From NCBI RefSeq assembly GCF_000715495.1, contig NZ_JNLX01000087.1:1-64000 (forward strand): 64,000 bases of DNA, read 5' to 3'. Source of the DNA: Hymenobacter sp. IS2118 (GTDB lineage Bacteria > Bacteroidota > Bacteroidia > Cytophagales > Hymenobacteraceae). The position numbers were made by a program, and so were the translations under genes. Below, piece after piece: positions 27,221 through 35,133 of the stretch. The notes below the pieces were generated by a model. It was not told the origin of the DNA. It saw only the letters and a program-made list of their open reading frames with translations, and made no database searches. The number at the start of each line of letters is the position of its first letter. Position 1 is the first letter of the stretch.

Positions 27221-27452
27221 GCCAAGCTGCTACGCGGCATCCGCACTGGAAGTGCCGGCAGCCTGAAATAGGGCAGCACGCATGCACAGCCGCAGAAGGA
27301 GTGTTTCTCGCAGAGGGCCACAAATTGCTAACGGTCAATTCTGCGAACCTCGGCGATTTTATCTCGGCGGACCTCGGCGAGCAGAACGTAATATTTGCCA
27401 ATTGATGCTTAAGCTACTTGACGCTGAAAAACCCAACAGCCTTGTCTTTCAC
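27221..27452. other. Gap with a degraded CTCGGCGA-type repeat
   Basis: Bases about 27,338-27,385 contain ACCTCGGCGA twice and TCTCGGCGG once, next to a TTCTCGCAGAGGGCC string. This resembles dispersed repeats of the CTCTGCGAGAAAC type. No coding potential is seen before the ATG at 27453. Confidence 0.4.
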
Positions 27453-27863
27453 ATGAAAACAACTGCTATTAAGTGTGTTTCAATATTCTGCATTCTCTTT
27501 TCGCTTGCCTCATGCAGCGATGTTGAGAAAAAATTAAGTGGCGGGTATTTCCTGAGAATGGAGGGAAAAGACCTGAACGACATCTTATCAAATTCCGCTG
27601 GGCGCAAAGAAATACCGTCTAATGTTTTGACCTGCAATTACGATAACAACTTCATAATTGCTTCCCAAAAACCAGGTAAAACTGATGACCCACTTTACGA
27701 ACCAGCTGTTTACAAAAGCGGCAGAAACACCATTTACTATTGGTTAATCGTTCATTCAAAAAAAATAACTCTCGGGCCACTGAGCAACCACGAATTTCTT
27801 TCAGCCCGACAAGCTTATAACGTCCCTGCCGACTTGGTTTTAGAACCCCTTGACTGGGAATAA
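27453..27863 (+). CDS. Small AT-rich lipoprotein, DUF3997-like
   Basis: The start is set at the ATG at 27453 (MKTTAIKCVSIFCILFSLASC), which gives a textbook lipoprotein signal with the cysteine at residue 21. The mature part is about 116 residues (GYFLRMEGKDLNDILS, NNFIIASQKPG, NTIYYWLIVHSKK). The pattern resembles DUF3997 small lipoproteins; this assignment is tentative. Its base composition is far more AT-rich than the neighbours and its codon use differs, so recent acquisition is likely. It ends just before a bidirectional terminator. Confidence 0.7.
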   Translation: MKTTAIKCVSIFCILFSLASCSDVEKKLSGGYFLRMEGKDLNDILSNSAGRKEIPSNVLTCNYDNNFIIASQKPGKTDDPLYEPAVYKSGRNTIYYWLIVHSKKITLGPLSNHEFLSARQAYNVPADLVLEPLDWE

Positions 27864-27894
27864 TTAGTAATATTGGTTTGCACAGCCGCCACCA

Positions 27895-27932
27895 AAAACG
27901 CCCCCGCCGCAACTAAGCGACGGGGGCGTTTT
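27895..27932. terminator. Bidirectional terminator between the lipoprotein and protease genes
   Basis: AAAACGCCCCCG pairs perfectly with CGGGGGCGTTTT around a loop of about 14 bases, with A/T runs on both sides. Confidence 0.9.
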
Positions 27933-27970
27933 CAATGGCAAGCTGCACTGATTAATCGAACGCTCAGCTT

Positions 27971-30100
27971 CTACAACCCGTCGCCGATTACGGCTACAGC
28001 TTCGGCCAGGGCAGCGTCTTTGCGCAGCGGCTTCAGAAACCGGGCGAGGCGCTTCGCGGCCGTCGAGTCGCTGCTACTGGCGGTGCTGGCATCGGCCTGG
28101 AGCTGGGCGATATCGAGCGTGGGCAGGGCATTTTGGGCGGCGGTTTGCTGCTTGTTGATGACGCGGGCCTGCTGCTGAGTGGCGCGGTAGGTGGCCAGGT
28201 TCAGCGAGAGGCTGGTTTGCTTGCGGCGCTCGGTGGCCCGGTCGGATGCTTCGGTGATGAGGCGGAAACCGGGGCTGGCGGCTACGCGGGCTGCGCTGGC
28301 GGTGCGCAGCTTTTCCACGGCCGGCAAGGTGTTGGTGGGTTGGTAAGCCGCCGAGGCAATTTCGTCCCACTGCAGCGGGTAGTCGGTTTCCTGCTCGCCT
28401 TTGGCAAAGGAGGTCAGGGCATCCGGCAGCGTGATGTCGGGCACCACGCCCTTGAACTGGGTGGAGCCACCGTTGACACGGTAAAACTTCTGCACCGTGA
28501 GCTTGAGCGAGCCAAGGGGCGTGAGGGCCTTTGCTTCGGGCGACACCGCATTGTCGAGGTCAAACACCTGCTGCACGGTGCCTTTGCCGTAGGTGGTGCT
28601 GCCCATCACGATGCCCCGGCGATAGTCCTGCATGGCGGCAGCCAAAATCTCGGACGCCGAGGCGCTGTACTTGTTCACGAGCACTACCAGCGGGCCGCCG
28701 TACTGCACTTGCGGGTCTTTATCGGCCAGCGGCTGGGCCTTGCCCCGGCCGGTTTTCACCTGCACCATGGGGCCAGTGGGCACAAAGAGGCCACCCATGG
28801 CCACGGCGTCCTGCAGCGAGCCGCCGCCGTTGTAGCGCAGGTCGAGAATGACGCCGGCCACGTTTTCCCGCTGGAGTTTGGCCAGCTCGGCTTTGATGTC
28901 GGTGGCGCTGCTGCGGCCGCCTTTGCCCCCAAAGTCGGCATAGAAGCTGGGCAGGTGAATGTAGCCGTAGTTGCGGCCATCGCGCTTGATAACGGCCGAT
29001 TGCGCGTAGGTTTCCTCTATCACCACCACGTCGCGGATGATGGGAATGATGATGATGGCGCCGTCGGGCTTGCGCACCGTGAGGCGCACCTCCGTGCCCT
29101 TGGGACCGCGAATGAGCTTCACGGCCTTATCGAACCGCATGCCTTCCACGTTCACCGGCTCGGCGGCGCCCTGGGCCACGCGCAAAATGATGTCGCCCAC
29201 TTTCAGCTCGCCCTGCCGGAAGGAAGCCGAACCAGCCACGATGTCCGTCACTTTCAACAGCCCGGCGTCCTGCTGCAGCTGTGCGCCGGTGCCTTCGAGG
29301 CGGCCCGACATGGTAATATCAAAATTGTCGCGCACCAGGGGCGCAAAATATTCGGTGTGCGGGTCGTAAGTGTTGGCAATGGCGTTGGCGAATGCGGCCA
29401 GCCGGTCATCGGCGTCGCTTTTCAGCTGGTCGGCAAACGCATCGTTGTAGTACTTGAGCACGCGCTTGCGGGCCTCGGCTTCCAGCTCCACGTCGGTGCG
29501 CGGCAGGGCTGTGGTGGTGCTGGTGGCCGCGCTGGCTTTAGTGGCGGCCAGAGGCTTATCCTTTTTGGCGGCTTCCGCGTCCATCAGCTCCGAGAGCTGG
29601 GCCAGGGTCTGGTACTTGAGCAGCTTGCGCCACTGCTCGCGCTGGTCGGCCGCGTTGGCCGCGTACACGGCCTTTTCGGGGTTGGTTTCCCAGTTTTCCT
29701 GCACCGAAAAGTCGAAGGGCTTGGCCAGGAGTTCGCGGTACAGGGCCTGAATTTCCACGGTGCGCTTGCTCAGCAGCTGGCTGGTTACGTCCAGAAACTC
29801 GTGGGTGCCGGCCTTGAGCTGGTCGTCAATCTGGGTTTGGTACTGCCGCAGCTGGGCTACTTCGGGGGCACGCAGCAGCTGCTTGTTCACATCTACCCGC
29901 TTGAGGTAGGTATCAAACACACGCTGCGAGAACTGGTCGTCCAGCTTTTCGGGCTGGTAGTGGGCCACGGTGAGGCCTTGCAGCATCACGCCGAGCACCA
30001 CCTGGTCGCGCGGCGGCGTGCCCTGGTACACCGAAAACGAAGCCAGCCCCAACAGGGCCAGCGAAGCAATTAATCCAGCCTTAAATCGGGGAGCTTGCAT
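27971..30100 (-). CDS. prc: Tail-specific protease (S41A, Tsp/Prc type)
   Basis: The 709-residue protein has a signal peptide/anchor (about 1-25), a helical N-terminal Tsp domain (about 30-230, YLKRVDVNKQLLR), a PDZ domain (about 245-330, FRQGELKVGDIILRV), and the S41 domain. The catalytic serine sits in KYSASASEILAAAM and the catalytic lysine in TTYGKGTVQQVF, 26 residues later, as in the Ser-Lys dyad of Tsp. A DUF3340-like tail follows. The enzyme degrades or trims periplasmic proteins by their C-termini. It is convergent with the AT-rich lipoprotein gene and shares its terminator. Confidence 0.93.
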   Translation of the reverse strand: MQAPRFKAGLIASLALLGLASFSVYQGTPPRDQVVLGVMLQGLTVAHYQPEKLDDQFSQRVFDTYLKRVDVNKQLLRAPEVAQLRQYQTQIDDQLKAGTHEFLDVTSQLLSKRTVEIQALYRELLAKPFDFSVQENWETNPEKAVYAANAADQREQWRKLLKYQTLAQLSELMDAEAAKKDKPLAATKASAATSTTTALPRTDVELEAEARKRVLKYYNDAFADQLKSDADDRLAAFANAIANTYDPHTEYFAPLVRDNFDITMSGRLEGTGAQLQQDAGLLKVTDIVAGSASFRQGELKVGDIILRVAQGAAEPVNVEGMRFDKAVKLIRGPKGTEVRLTVRKPDGAIIIIPIIRDVVVIEETYAQSAVIKRDGRNYGYIHLPSFYADFGGKGGRSSATDIKAELAKLQRENVAGVILDLRYNGGGSLQDAVAMGGLFVPTGPMVQVKTGRGKAQPLADKDPQVQYGGPLVVLVNKYSASASEILAAAMQDYRRGIVMGSTTYGKGTVQQVFDLDNAVSPEAKALTPLGSLKLTVQKFYRVNGGSTQFKGVVPDITLPDALTSFAKGEQETDYPLQWDEIASAAYQPTNTLPAVEKLRTASAARVAASPGFRLITEASDRATERRKQTSLSLNLATYRATQQQARVINKQQTAAQNALPTLDIAQLQADASTASSSDSTAAKRLARFLKPLRKDAALAEAVAVIGDGL

Positions 30101-30297
30101 GCAAAGAGGATATTAGAAGGAAAAGGGAAGCCGCTGGGGCGAAATACCGTGCGGGAGCTGGGGCGAGGGCTAAGCCCGACGTTTGCTTAACCAGAATCGC
30201 ACCAATAATTGTTACTAAAGTCGAAATGTACGGGATAAGGTTGCGGAAAATTTGGTTGCATTTCCAGACGCACCATCCTCCGCTCACCGCCGAAAAA

Positions 30298-31416
30298 TCA
30301 GAAGCTCAGCGTGAGCTGCTTGCCTGCGGCGGCGGGGCCGGCAACCGCCTGGCCGGTGCTGAGGTTGGAAAGGGACACGCCCAGCAGGCGCACGCCCTTT
30401 GCCAGCGGAAACAGGCCCTCGACCAGTTCCCGGCAGCTGCGTTCCAACACGGCCAGGCTCGGAATGGGTCCCGGACTGCTGCGGCTGCGCGTGATTTGCT
30501 GGAAGTCCGCGAATTTCACCTTCAGGGTAATGGTCCGGCCCAGGATGCCGGTGCGCTGGCAGAAGTCCCACACTTCCTCGATGGAAGGACGCAGGCCCAC
30601 CAACAAATCCGGAAACTCCGTCAAATCCTGCGCGAAGGTGGTTTCGGAGCCCACCGACTTGCGCTGGCGGTCGGCCACCACGGGGCGGTGGTCCTCGGCG
30701 CGGGCAATGGCGTAGTAATAATGCCCGGCTTTGCCAAACTGCTGGTGCAGAAACCCGGCACTCTGCTCCCGCAAGTCGGCCCCGGTGAAAATCCCGAGCT
30801 GGTTCATGCGGGCCGCCGTTACCGGGCCCACGCCGTGGAACTTGCCCACCGCCAGGCCGGCTACGAAATCCGGGCCCTGCTCCGGCCGCACCACAAACTG
30901 CCCGTTGGGCTTGCGGTAGTCGGAAGCCACCTTGGCGAGGAATTTATTATAGGAAATGCCAGCTGAGGCGGTTAGCTGGGTTTGCTCAAAGATTTTAGCC
31001 CGGATTTCCCTGGCAATCTGGGTGGCCGAGGCCAGCTCTTTAAGGTTGTGCGTGACGTCGAGGTAGGCCTCATCCAGGGAAACGGGTTCGATGAGCGGGG
31101 TGTACTCGGCGAAAATGGCCCGAATCTGCCGCGACACTTCTTTATAGACGTGGAAGCGGGGCGGCACGAATACCAGCGCCGGGCACTTGCGCAAGGCCGT
31201 GGTGGAAGGCATGGCCGAACGCACGCCGAATTGCCGGGCCTCGTAGCTGGCCGCAGCCACCACGCCCCGCTCCCGCGCCCCGCCCACCGCCACCGGCTTT
31301 CCGCGCAGCTCGGGGTTGTCGCGCTGCTCTACCGAAGCATAAAATGCATCCATATCCAGATGGATGATTTTGCGCGGGAGGTTTTCAATCACTAATTTTG
31401 CTCTTTTTTCTATCAA
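30298..31416 (-). CDS. dinB: DNA polymerase IV (Y-family)
   Basis: The 372-residue translesion polymerase shows the catalytic motifs LDMDAFYASVEQ (first acidic metal ligand pair) and SLDEAYLDVT (second), the steric region around AAASYEARQFGVRSAM, helix-hairpin-helix DNA contacts (GVGPVTAARMNQLGIF), and a little-finger domain at the end (KSVGSETTFAQDL onward). There is no obvious beta-clamp motif beyond the final QLTLSF, which fits a C-terminal clamp-binding peptide. No LexA-like box is obvious upstream, where 180 AT-rich bases separate it from the tRNA-like gene. Confidence 0.95.
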   Translation of the reverse strand: MIEKRAKLVIENLPRKIIHLDMDAFYASVEQRDNPELRGKPVAVGGARERGVVAAASYEARQFGVRSAMPSTTALRKCPALVFVPPRFHVYKEVSRQIRAIFAEYTPLIEPVSLDEAYLDVTHNLKELASATQIAREIRAKIFEQTQLTASAGISYNKFLAKVASDYRKPNGQFVVRPEQGPDFVAGLAVGKFHGVGPVTAARMNQLGIFTGADLREQSAGFLHQQFGKAGHYYYAIARAEDHRPVVADRQRKSVGSETTFAQDLTEFPDLLVGLRPSIEEVWDFCQRTGILGRTITLKVKFADFQQITRSRSSPGPIPSLAVLERSCRELVEGLFPLAKGVRLLGVSLSNLSTGQAVAGPAAAGKQLTLSF

Positions 31417-31579
31417 AGATAAATTGGCCGTTTTTGAATTAGAAAGCTGCGTTTAATTTAAATAAGAGGGGTTAAGCGTGGATGAAGCCTCCGTGTTTTT
31501 GCATAGATTACACTTATTTTCAAGCTGTTAAAAATAATATAATACTGACCATTTGTATCTGATAAGCACAATGTGTTGG

Positions 31580-31587
31580 TAACTTTG
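31580..31587 (+). promoter_or_regulatory. -7 box for the tRNA-like gene
   Basis: TAACTTTG matches TAnnTTTG exactly and lies 14 bases before the first tRNA base, the right place for a start site near 31594. A TTTG at 31552-31555 is 24 bases upstream, a little more than the usual 19-21. Confidence 0.5.
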
Positions 31588-31601
31588 CAGCAGAAACACA
31601 A

Positions 31602-31677
31602 TGTGGGGTGGCGGAATTGGCAGACGCGCTAGCCTATCTCGCTAGTAAAATTAGAGGTTCGAATCCTTTCTCTACAG
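31602..31677 (+). tRNA. Aberrant tRNA-Leu-like gene with a short variable loop
   Basis: A complete cloverleaf can be drawn: acceptor TGTGGGG/CTCTACA with two G-U pairs, D arm GCG-GAATTGGCAGA-CGC, anticodon stem CTAGC/GCTAG, T arm AGAGG-TTCGAAT-CCTTT. The D arm and flanking bases are those of tRNA-Leu (TGGCGGAATTGGCAGACGCGCTAG). The long type II variable arm is missing, however; only 7 bases remain. The anticodon loop reads CTATCTC, so the anticodon would be ATC (an Asp codon), and position 37 is a pyrimidine. A -7 box upstream and a hairpin terminator directly downstream suggest that it is transcribed. It is either a decayed tRNA-Leu or an unusual tRNA-like RNA. Confidence 0.6.
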
Positions 31678-31678
31678 C

Positions 31679-31709
31679 AAATTCCCAGGGCCTCGCTCTG
31701 GGAATTTTT
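31679..31709 (+). terminator. Terminator after the tRNA-like gene
   Basis: AAATTCCCAG pairs with CTGGGAATTT around GGCCTCGCT, followed by TTTTTG. It starts two bases after the acceptor end. Confidence 0.85.
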
Positions 31710-32027
31710 GCGTTTGCACCTTCCTCTGCGGTGGCTATTCTAACGCCCGCGTCGGTGTCGGGCCCAGAGGCAATAGGTTCTAGCTCTGAGTAATGGGGCA
31801 GCCACATACATTAAAATCGGGCGAGAAGAAGGCAATGTATTGCCCCTGATTCCCATTTTTCACGTGTTTTTTAACCAATGTGGGCGGGGTCTAACGAACA
31901 ACTGCCAGCGACGCGGCAGGGCCGATAAGAGGATTATTTGCGTGTGCCGTAAGTGTATGCAAAAACCCGAAAGCATCGATTTTAGGGCCGTGAAAGCCTT
32001 TTTCGAGTCAGTTTTTCGGGTGCGCTA
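31710..32027. other. Gap between the tRNA-like gene and the GH5 gene
   Basis: Short plus-strand frames here show no domain, signal or good start context. I see no gene. The 3' end holds the candidate GH5 promoter. Confidence 0.5.
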
Positions 32028-32040
32028 CGGCTACATTTGC
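32028..32040 (+). promoter_or_regulatory. Candidate -7 element of the GH5 gene (CGGCTACATTTGC)
   Basis: TACATTTG (32032-32039) fits TAnnTTTG exactly, 49 bases before the ATG. The identical 13-base string occurs upstream of the fourth GH30 gene at 48286-48298. Confidence 0.45.
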
Positions 32041-32087
32041 CTTGGCTGGTCCGTATTTATTCCTTTCTACTAAACTACAATCGCCGC

Positions 32088-34211
32088 ATGAGCAGGTCTA
32101 CCCCTTTCCGGTTCCAGGTGCCGTTTGCCTACCGCTGGCGCTTTCTTGTGGCGGTGCTGCTCCTGGTTGCGAGCGGTTGGGCCGGGCCAGCTGCGGCCCA
32201 GAGCTTCCTGCGGGCCAGCGGTACCAAAATCGTGAATGCCAGCAACCAAGAAGTCATCCTGAACGGGGTGAACCTGGGCGGGTGGGCCTTGCAGGAAGGC
32301 TACATTTTGAAGCCCGGCTGGGGCGGCATCAACGGCAAGCAAACGCAGGGCGCCGTGAAGCAGACGCTCTACAACGCGGGCATGAGCGATGCCGCCGTGG
32401 AAGCCTTCTACCAGAGCTACCGCGACAATTTCATCACCAAACCTGATATTGATTTCATTGCTTCGCAAGGCTTTAACTGCATCCGGCTGCCGCTGCACTA
32501 CGACCTGTTTCTGACGCCCGGCCAGCGGGCCGTGCGCAATGCCGTGCTGCGCGGCACCACCACCTACGCCGACTATGTACGCGCGCTCAGCGCCTGGAAT
32601 AATGCCAACGAGCTGTTTGTGGACCCGGCCAACATGGAGGCGTTTCGGATGATAGACCGGGTATTGGAATGGTGCGCGGCCAACCAGCTGTACGTGGTGC
32701 TGGACCTGCACGCCGCGCCGGGCTCGCAGGGCACCGATGCCAACATTGCCGATTCGCTGATACCCCTCGATTTCTGGAACAACCCCATCAACCAGGACGT
32801 GACCAACCGGCTGTGGGCCAGCGTGGCCCGGCGCTACAAGAACGACGCCCGCGTGGCCATGTACGACCTCATCAACGAGCCGAACCACGTGCCCAGCAAC
32901 CAGCAGATTCGGGACGTGTTTCAGCGGCTAATCAACACGGTGCGGGCCGAGAGCGACAACCATTTGCTGCTACTGGAAGGCAATGGCTTTGGCAACGATT
33001 ATAATTTTATGGAGAAGCGCAACTTCACCAACACCGCCAACCTGGTGTACAATTCGCACCGCTACAGCGGCACCGGCTACCTGCTGGATAACAATGTGAG
33101 TTCCTCGGAACCCAACAACCCAAACAGCTTGCGCACCATCGGCAACCTCACCCGGTTTCGGACCGAAAACGATGTACCGATTTGGGTGGGCGAAACCGGC
33201 GAAAACACCAACGGCTGGATGCAGGAAGCCGGCCGCAACCTCAATTCGGTGGGCATCGGCACCTGCCACTGGACGTATAAGCGCTTCGATGCCAACAACA
33301 ACGCCGCCCTGCTGCGCATCAACCCGCCCTACATCGTGGACGGGCAGTCGGCCCTACCGCAGGTGCTGACCAATATCCTATTCGCCAACTGCGTGCCGAA
33401 CAACACGCTGGCCGCCGTGTCGCCCCTCCAAAACGGCCTGGTGAACTACCCCGACGGCGGCAACTACCTGGGCACGGCCGGGGCGGGCTACACCGGCCCG
33501 GCCGTGGGCCGGAACTATGAAATCAGCGCCAGGCACAGCGGCAAGGCCCTCGAAGTTGAAAACGGCTCGCTGGCCAACGGTGCCCGGCTGCAGCAGGTGG
33601 CGGGCGCGACGGCCCCCAATCAGCAGTGGGAGCTGGTGGAAACGGGCAACGGCTACGTGCGCATCGTGAACCGCAACAGCCGGAAGTCGCTGGACATCGA
33701 CGGCCCTTCCACCGCCAACGGCGCGCTCGTGCACCAGTGGCAAAACCTGCTGACAGACAGCCAGTACTGGCAGATTTTGGGCAACGGCGACGGCACGTAT
33801 CGCGTTATCAATAAATTCAGCAACAAGGCTTTGGAAATAAGAAATGCAGCCCTCACCGACGGGGCCGGCGTGCAGCAAAGCACCTGGGCCAGTGCCGACA
33901 ACCAGCGCTGGGGGTTCCGCGACCAGGGCGCCGTGGGCACGCCCCTGGCCACCGGCCCGGCCCGCGCGGCGGCTGCTCTCGGCGCCTATCCCAACCCGGT
34001 AGCCGGCACCCTGAGCTACCCGGTGCCAGCGGGCCTGAGAACCCACCGCCTGGTGGTATTGGACACCGCCGGCCGCCAGGTGCTAAGCAAAACCTGCGGG
34101 CCGGCCGGCGAGCTGCACACCCTCGATGTGGCGGTCCTCAAGCCCGGCCTGTACGTGGTGCGCATCAGCAGCCCAACGTATAACACCGAGTTCAAAATCA
34201 GCAAGCAGTAG
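32088..34211 (+). CDS. GH5 glycosidase with ricin-type lectin domain and T9SS signal
   Basis: The start is placed at the ATG at 32088, which gives a signal peptide (FRWRF-type basic start, hydrophobic core, cleavage after AAA). The GH5 barrel (about 40-440) resembles exo-beta-1,3-glucanase/cellulase enzymes (VILNGVNLGGWALQEGY). The likely acid/base is E264 in DLINEPNHV and the nucleophile E369 in WVGETGEN. Residues about 480-620 form a ricin-type beta trefoil with the three Q-x-W-like marks (NQQWEL, SQYWQI, NQRWGF). The C-terminus (LGAYPNPVAGTLSYPV ... LYVVRISSPTYNTEFKISK) is a T9SS sorting domain. It opens the polysaccharide locus and should act outside the cell on a beta-glucan. Confidence 0.92.
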   Translation: MSRSTPFRFQVPFAYRWRFLVAVLLLVASGWAGPAAAQSFLRASGTKIVNASNQEVILNGVNLGGWALQEGYILKPGWGGINGKQTQGAVKQTLYNAGMSDAAVEAFYQSYRDNFITKPDIDFIASQGFNCIRLPLHYDLFLTPGQRAVRNAVLRGTTTYADYVRALSAWNNANELFVDPANMEAFRMIDRVLEWCAANQLYVVLDLHAAPGSQGTDANIADSLIPLDFWNNPINQDVTNRLWASVARRYKNDARVAMYDLINEPNHVPSNQQIRDVFQRLINTVRAESDNHLLLLEGNGFGNDYNFMEKRNFTNTANLVYNSHRYSGTGYLLDNNVSSSEPNNPNSLRTIGNLTRFRTENDVPIWVGETGENTNGWMQEAGRNLNSVGIGTCHWTYKRFDANNNAALLRINPPYIVDGQSALPQVLTNILFANCVPNNTLAAVSPLQNGLVNYPDGGNYLGTAGAGYTGPAVGRNYEISARHSGKALEVENGSLANGARLQQVAGATAPNQQWELVETGNGYVRIVNRNSRKSLDIDGPSTANGALVHQWQNLLTDSQYWQILGNGDGTYRVINKFSNKALEIRNAALTDGAGVQQSTWASADNQRWGFRDQGAVGTPLATGPARAAAALGAYPNPVAGTLSYPVPAGLRTHRLVVLDTAGRQVLSKTCGPAGELHTLDVAVLKPGLYVVRISSPTYNTEFKISKQ

Positions 34212-34372
34212 CGAGCTGCAAGCTCCAAGCCGAAAGCTGATAGTTCAACCCGAGGCGTGGTGCCGGGCCATTACAGACGAGGTTTTCGGGTGGCGATATT
34301 TCCAGTGTTGCGGGCAACAAGGCGCGTAGGTTCCAGCTTTCTGCTACTTTTAGAAACCTGAAGCCGGAACCA

Positions 34373-34963
34373 TTGAAAATAGCGCGTGATTTCTCGGAAC
34401 CGGACTGCATCCGGCAGTTGAAGCTGGACGACGAGCGGGCGTTCGACGCCCTGTTTCGGCATTACAGTGCCCTGGTTTACCGGTTTGCCTACAGCTACCT
34501 CAAGTCGCGGGTAGAGGCCGAGGAAACCGTGCAGGACTGTTTTCTCAAAATCTGGGAGAAGCGGCAGGAGCTGCGCGACGACGTGCCGCTCAAGGGCTAT
34601 CTGTTTACCATTGCGCACCACGCCATTCTCAACCAGCTGCGGCGCAACCAGCACCACCTGCGCTTTCAAACGCATCTGGCCACCCTGGTGCCCGGCGTGG
34701 CCACCAACAGCGCCGAGTTTTCGGAAATGGAGGCGCTGTATCTGGCAGCCCTGGAGCGAATGCCCCCCAAGCGGCGGCAAATTTTTATTTTGAGCCGGCA
34801 ACAGGGCCTCACCTACCCCGAAATTGCCCAGCAGCTAAACCTGTCGGTGAAGACCGTGGAGGCGCAGATAATGCAGTCGCTCAAGTTCTTGCGGGCGTTT
34901 TTCCGGGCCCACGGCAGTGAGGTACTGAGCCTGCTGCTGCTGCTGGCAGTGGGGGCAGTCTAA
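34373..34963 (+). CDS. ECF sigma factor, FecI-like (Bacteroidota sigma-70 family)
   Basis: The 196-residue sigma factor has region 2 (DERAFDALFRHYSALVYRFAYS ends given; DCFLKIWEKR) and region 4 (MPPKRRQIFILSRQQGLTYPEIAQQL) with a helix-turn-helix. The start appears to be TTG at 34373; no better ATG lies in front of region 2. Such sigma factors are held by a FecR-type anti-sigma factor and released by a signal from an STN-containing SusC. All three parts are present here in order (sigma, FecR, SusC), so it very probably controls the susCD-GH30 genes downstream. A hydrophobic C-terminal tail (EVLSLLLLLAVGAV) is unusual for this family. Confidence 0.93.
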   Translation: MKIARDFSEPDCIRQLKLDDERAFDALFRHYSALVYRFAYSYLKSRVEAEETVQDCFLKIWEKRQELRDDVPLKGYLFTIAHHAILNQLRRNQHHLRFQTHLATLVPGVATNSAEFSEMEALYLAALERMPPKRRQIFILSRQQGLTYPEIAQQLNLSVKTVEAQIMQSLKFLRAFFRAHGSEVLSLLLLLAVGAV

Positions 34964-35133
34964 AAATTATTTTTTCAGGGGGAGTAAGGGTGCAGGCCGC
35001 TTGCGGTGTAGTACTGCAAACGATTGCGGCTTTTTGACCAATCGTTTGCAAAAAATAGGTGGCCCGCACGGGGTTTTCTTCATCGGAAACCGGTCCGGCA
35101 ACTTGCTTCACTGCTACTCTCCTCCTGAATTAC

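Noticed and set aside
28133..30073. 646-codon plus-strand frame opposite the Tsp/Prc protease
   Set aside because: Shadow of a well-supported protease gene; composition is typical of antisense GC-rich frames.
31608..31793. Plus-strand frame beginning MAELADALAYLASKIRGSNPF
   Set aside because: This is the well-known false peptide produced by translating a tRNA gene; it covers the tRNA-like gene and its terminator.
31840..32073. 77-codon frame with several cysteines before the GH5 gene
   Set aside because: It overlaps the candidate GH5 promoter and has no recognisable zinc-finger spacing or start context.
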